Source of the DNA: Roseibium marinum
Lineage (GTDB): Bacteria; Pseudomonadota; Alphaproteobacteria; Rhizobiales; Stappiaceae
Length of the DNA: 64,000 nucleotides
Assembly (NCBI RefSeq): GCF_002906165.1
Contig: NZ_PPCN01000004.1
Span: 186,001 to 250,000 of the forward strand
Reading direction: 5' to 3'
Shown here: piece after piece, positions 62,810-64,000 of the stretch
How the letters are laid out: the number at the start of each line of letters is the position of its first letter
How positions within the stretch are numbered: position 1 is the first letter of the stretch
Notes under the pieces: model-generated
What the model saw: the letters and a program-made list of their open reading frames with translations, nothing else
What the model was told of the DNA's origin: nothing
Database searches by the model: none
Program-made: the position numbers and the translations under genes

Positions 62810-64000
62810 TCAGGTTTCCTGCTTGGCCAGGAGAATGACGCTCAGGGCGATCAGAACGGGTCCGGCGGGAGCCAGGGCCAGGAAACTGGCCGTCAGGTCG
62901 GAGAAGGACAATCCCTTGGTGAACGTCCCGACGCTGATCGTCAGGAAATGGGACATGGGAAAGACCGCGCCGATGACCGCGCCAAATCCATCGAGCGTAT
63001 TGACCGGCTGCATCATCCCCGAAAACTGGATGGCGGGAAGCGTCGTTCCGATCGCGGTTGCCGCAAGCGCGGCGACTTGTGTCCGGGTCAAACTGGAGAA
63101 GAACAGTCCGAACGCCGTGGAGGCGAACACATAAAGGACCGCGCCCGCAACAAGGGTCGTCAAACTGCCTTTGACGGGCACACCGAACACTGTCACGGCC
63201 ATCGCCGTCATCAGGGCGAAATTGACAAGCCCGAGGAGAACATACGGCAGTTGCTTTCCCAGCAGGAACTCCAGTTTGCTGACGGGCGTGACATAGAGGT
63301 TGGTAATGGACCCCAGTTCCTTCTCACGCACCACGCTGACGGCCGTCAGGATGGCCGGTATGAATATCAAAAGCAGTGCGATTACCGAGGGAACCATGGA
63401 ATAGACGCTCTTGAAGTCCTGATTGTAACGGAACCGGGTCTCAATCACGGCTTCGAGGATTTCCGGTCGTTCGCCGTAAAAACGGCTATACTGGTCCAGC
63501 ATGTATTCCTGGTGCATCCCCGCGACGTATCCGGCGGTGGTCTCGGCCCGAAAAGGCATGGCGCCATCGATTGTCGCGGCGATTTCCGGGCTTTGCCCGC
63601 GCAGCAGGTCGCGGCCGAATTGCGGGGGGATCTCGATGGCGAGGACGATATCGCCGCTCCGCAGGCGCTTTTCCATGTCGGCATGATCCGCCAGGGGGGC
63701 CTGCCCGGAAAAATACCGCGATCCGGAAAGACCTTCGAGATACTGGCGGCTCTCCACCGAACGGTCGAGATCCAGAACCGCGTAGTTCAGGTTTTCAACG
63801 TCTGTGGTGATCCCGAAACCGAACACCATCAGCAGGATCATCGTCCCAACCAGGGCAAAGGCCAGACGAACCGGATCCCGCAGCAGTTCCTTGCTCTCGC
63901 GCTGTGAATAGGCGCTCATCCGGCGCAGGGAGAACCCTTTGCGCGGCGCGGCAACCGTGGCAGGCTGCACCGCTTGCCTGCCCGCCTCTTCGAGCGCCTC
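62810..64000 (-). CDS. RbbA-type ABC transporter, C-terminal permease part (5' end outside window)
   Basis: The frame stays open to the window edge, so the start and the expected N-terminal ATP-binding domains are missing. What is visible is an ABC-2 permease module: a linker (EALEEAGRQAV), a basic stretch, a first helix (LAFALVGTMILLMVFG), a periplasmic domain of about 150 residues and five helices with EKELGSITNLYVTPVSKLEFLLGKQ. In RbbA this module follows two ATPase domains, and YhhJ follows immediately as here. RbbA was named as ribosome-associated ATPase, but the fusion suggests an exporter. A GTG at 63970 is an internal codon, not the start. Confidence 0.82.
   Translation of the reverse strand, partial: EALEEAGRQAVQPATVAAPRKGFSLRRMSAYSQRESKELLRDPVRLAFALVGTMILLMVFGFGITTDVENLNYAVLDLDRSVESRQYLEGLSGSRYFSGQAPLADHADMEKRLRSGDIVLAIEIPPQFGRDLLRGQSPEIAATIDGAMPFRAETTAGYVAGMHQEYMLDQYSRFYGERPEILEAVIETRFRYNQDFKSVYSMVPSVIALLLIFIPAILTAVSVVREKELGSITNLYVTPVSKLEFLLGKQLPYVLLGLVNFALMTAMAVTVFGVPVKGSLTTLVAGAVLYVFASTAFGLFFSSLTRTQVAALAATAIGTTLPAIQFSGMMQPVNTLDGFGAVIGAVFPMSHFLTISVGTFTKGLSFSDLTASFLALAPAGPVLIALSVILLAKQET

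Noticed and set aside
61369-62838. 489-codon plus-strand frame opposite the ABC permease gene
   Set aside because: Antisense shadow; the minus strand encodes a clear ABC-2 permease.

Overview
The window looks like chromosome of a high-GC alphaproteobacterium, most likely a marine member of the Hyphomicrobiales/Stappiaceae type (Roseibium/Labrenzia/Stappia-like). This rests on family content: BTLCP cysteine peptidases, PAS_5, DUF3126, an NDUFS6-type zinc-finger protein, the N-acetylglutaminylglutamine amide (NAGGN) trio, the yidD-scaffold-folE-hisI neighbourhood and a DUF5801/RTX giant adhesin. The exact genus is inference. No tRNA, rRNA, CRISPR array, transposase or phage gene was recognised.

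Layout. 1-12 kb is mostly housekeeping: a secreted hypothetical protein, a lysophospholipid-type acyltransferase, thrS, a tightly coupled pair of a GNAT/C39-peptidase fusion and a RimK-like ATP-grasp ligase, a radical SAM protein, yidD overlapping an IscU-like scaffold gene, then folE, hisI and a CBS-domain protein. 12-18.5 kb has a rhomboid protease, intergenic inverted repeats, a possible small RNA, PAS_5 and double-PilZ proteins, a first BTLCP cysteine peptidase, a gamma-carbonic-anhydrase-like protein and small hypotheticals. 18.6-28.5 kb is metabolic: cysE, a crotonase, two alpha/beta hydrolases, a zinc-finger protein with a flavin monooxygenase, a CinA-type domain protein, xanthine phosphoribosyltransferase, an L,D-transpeptidase, sfsA and trkH.

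28.9-37.7 kb holds a GGDEF-EAL sensor (degenerate GGDEF, intact-looking EAL), then a MarR regulator divergent from the three-gene NAGGN osmolyte operon with a perfect palindrome between them, and a lone phnM homologue.

38.3-59.5 kb is the main feature: a LapA/LapG-type surface adhesion system. A TolC-like porin, a LapB-type ABC exporter, an HlyD-type adaptor, a LapG-like protease and an unusual two-helix sensor protein are encoded rightward. Convergent to them is one 4,632-residue adhesin. Its N-terminus carries a TAAG tetrapeptide (residues 121-124), the known LapG cleavage motif, and its C-terminus carries RTX repeats and a type I secretion signal. A perfect CRP-type palindrome and an AT-rich stretch of about 600 bp lie upstream of the adhesin gene. 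No canonical LapD is next to the protease; the two-helix sensor occupies that place. 60.5-64 kb holds a small hypothetical, a cytochrome b561 and the end of an RbbA/YhhJ-type ABC exporter locus that runs off the window.
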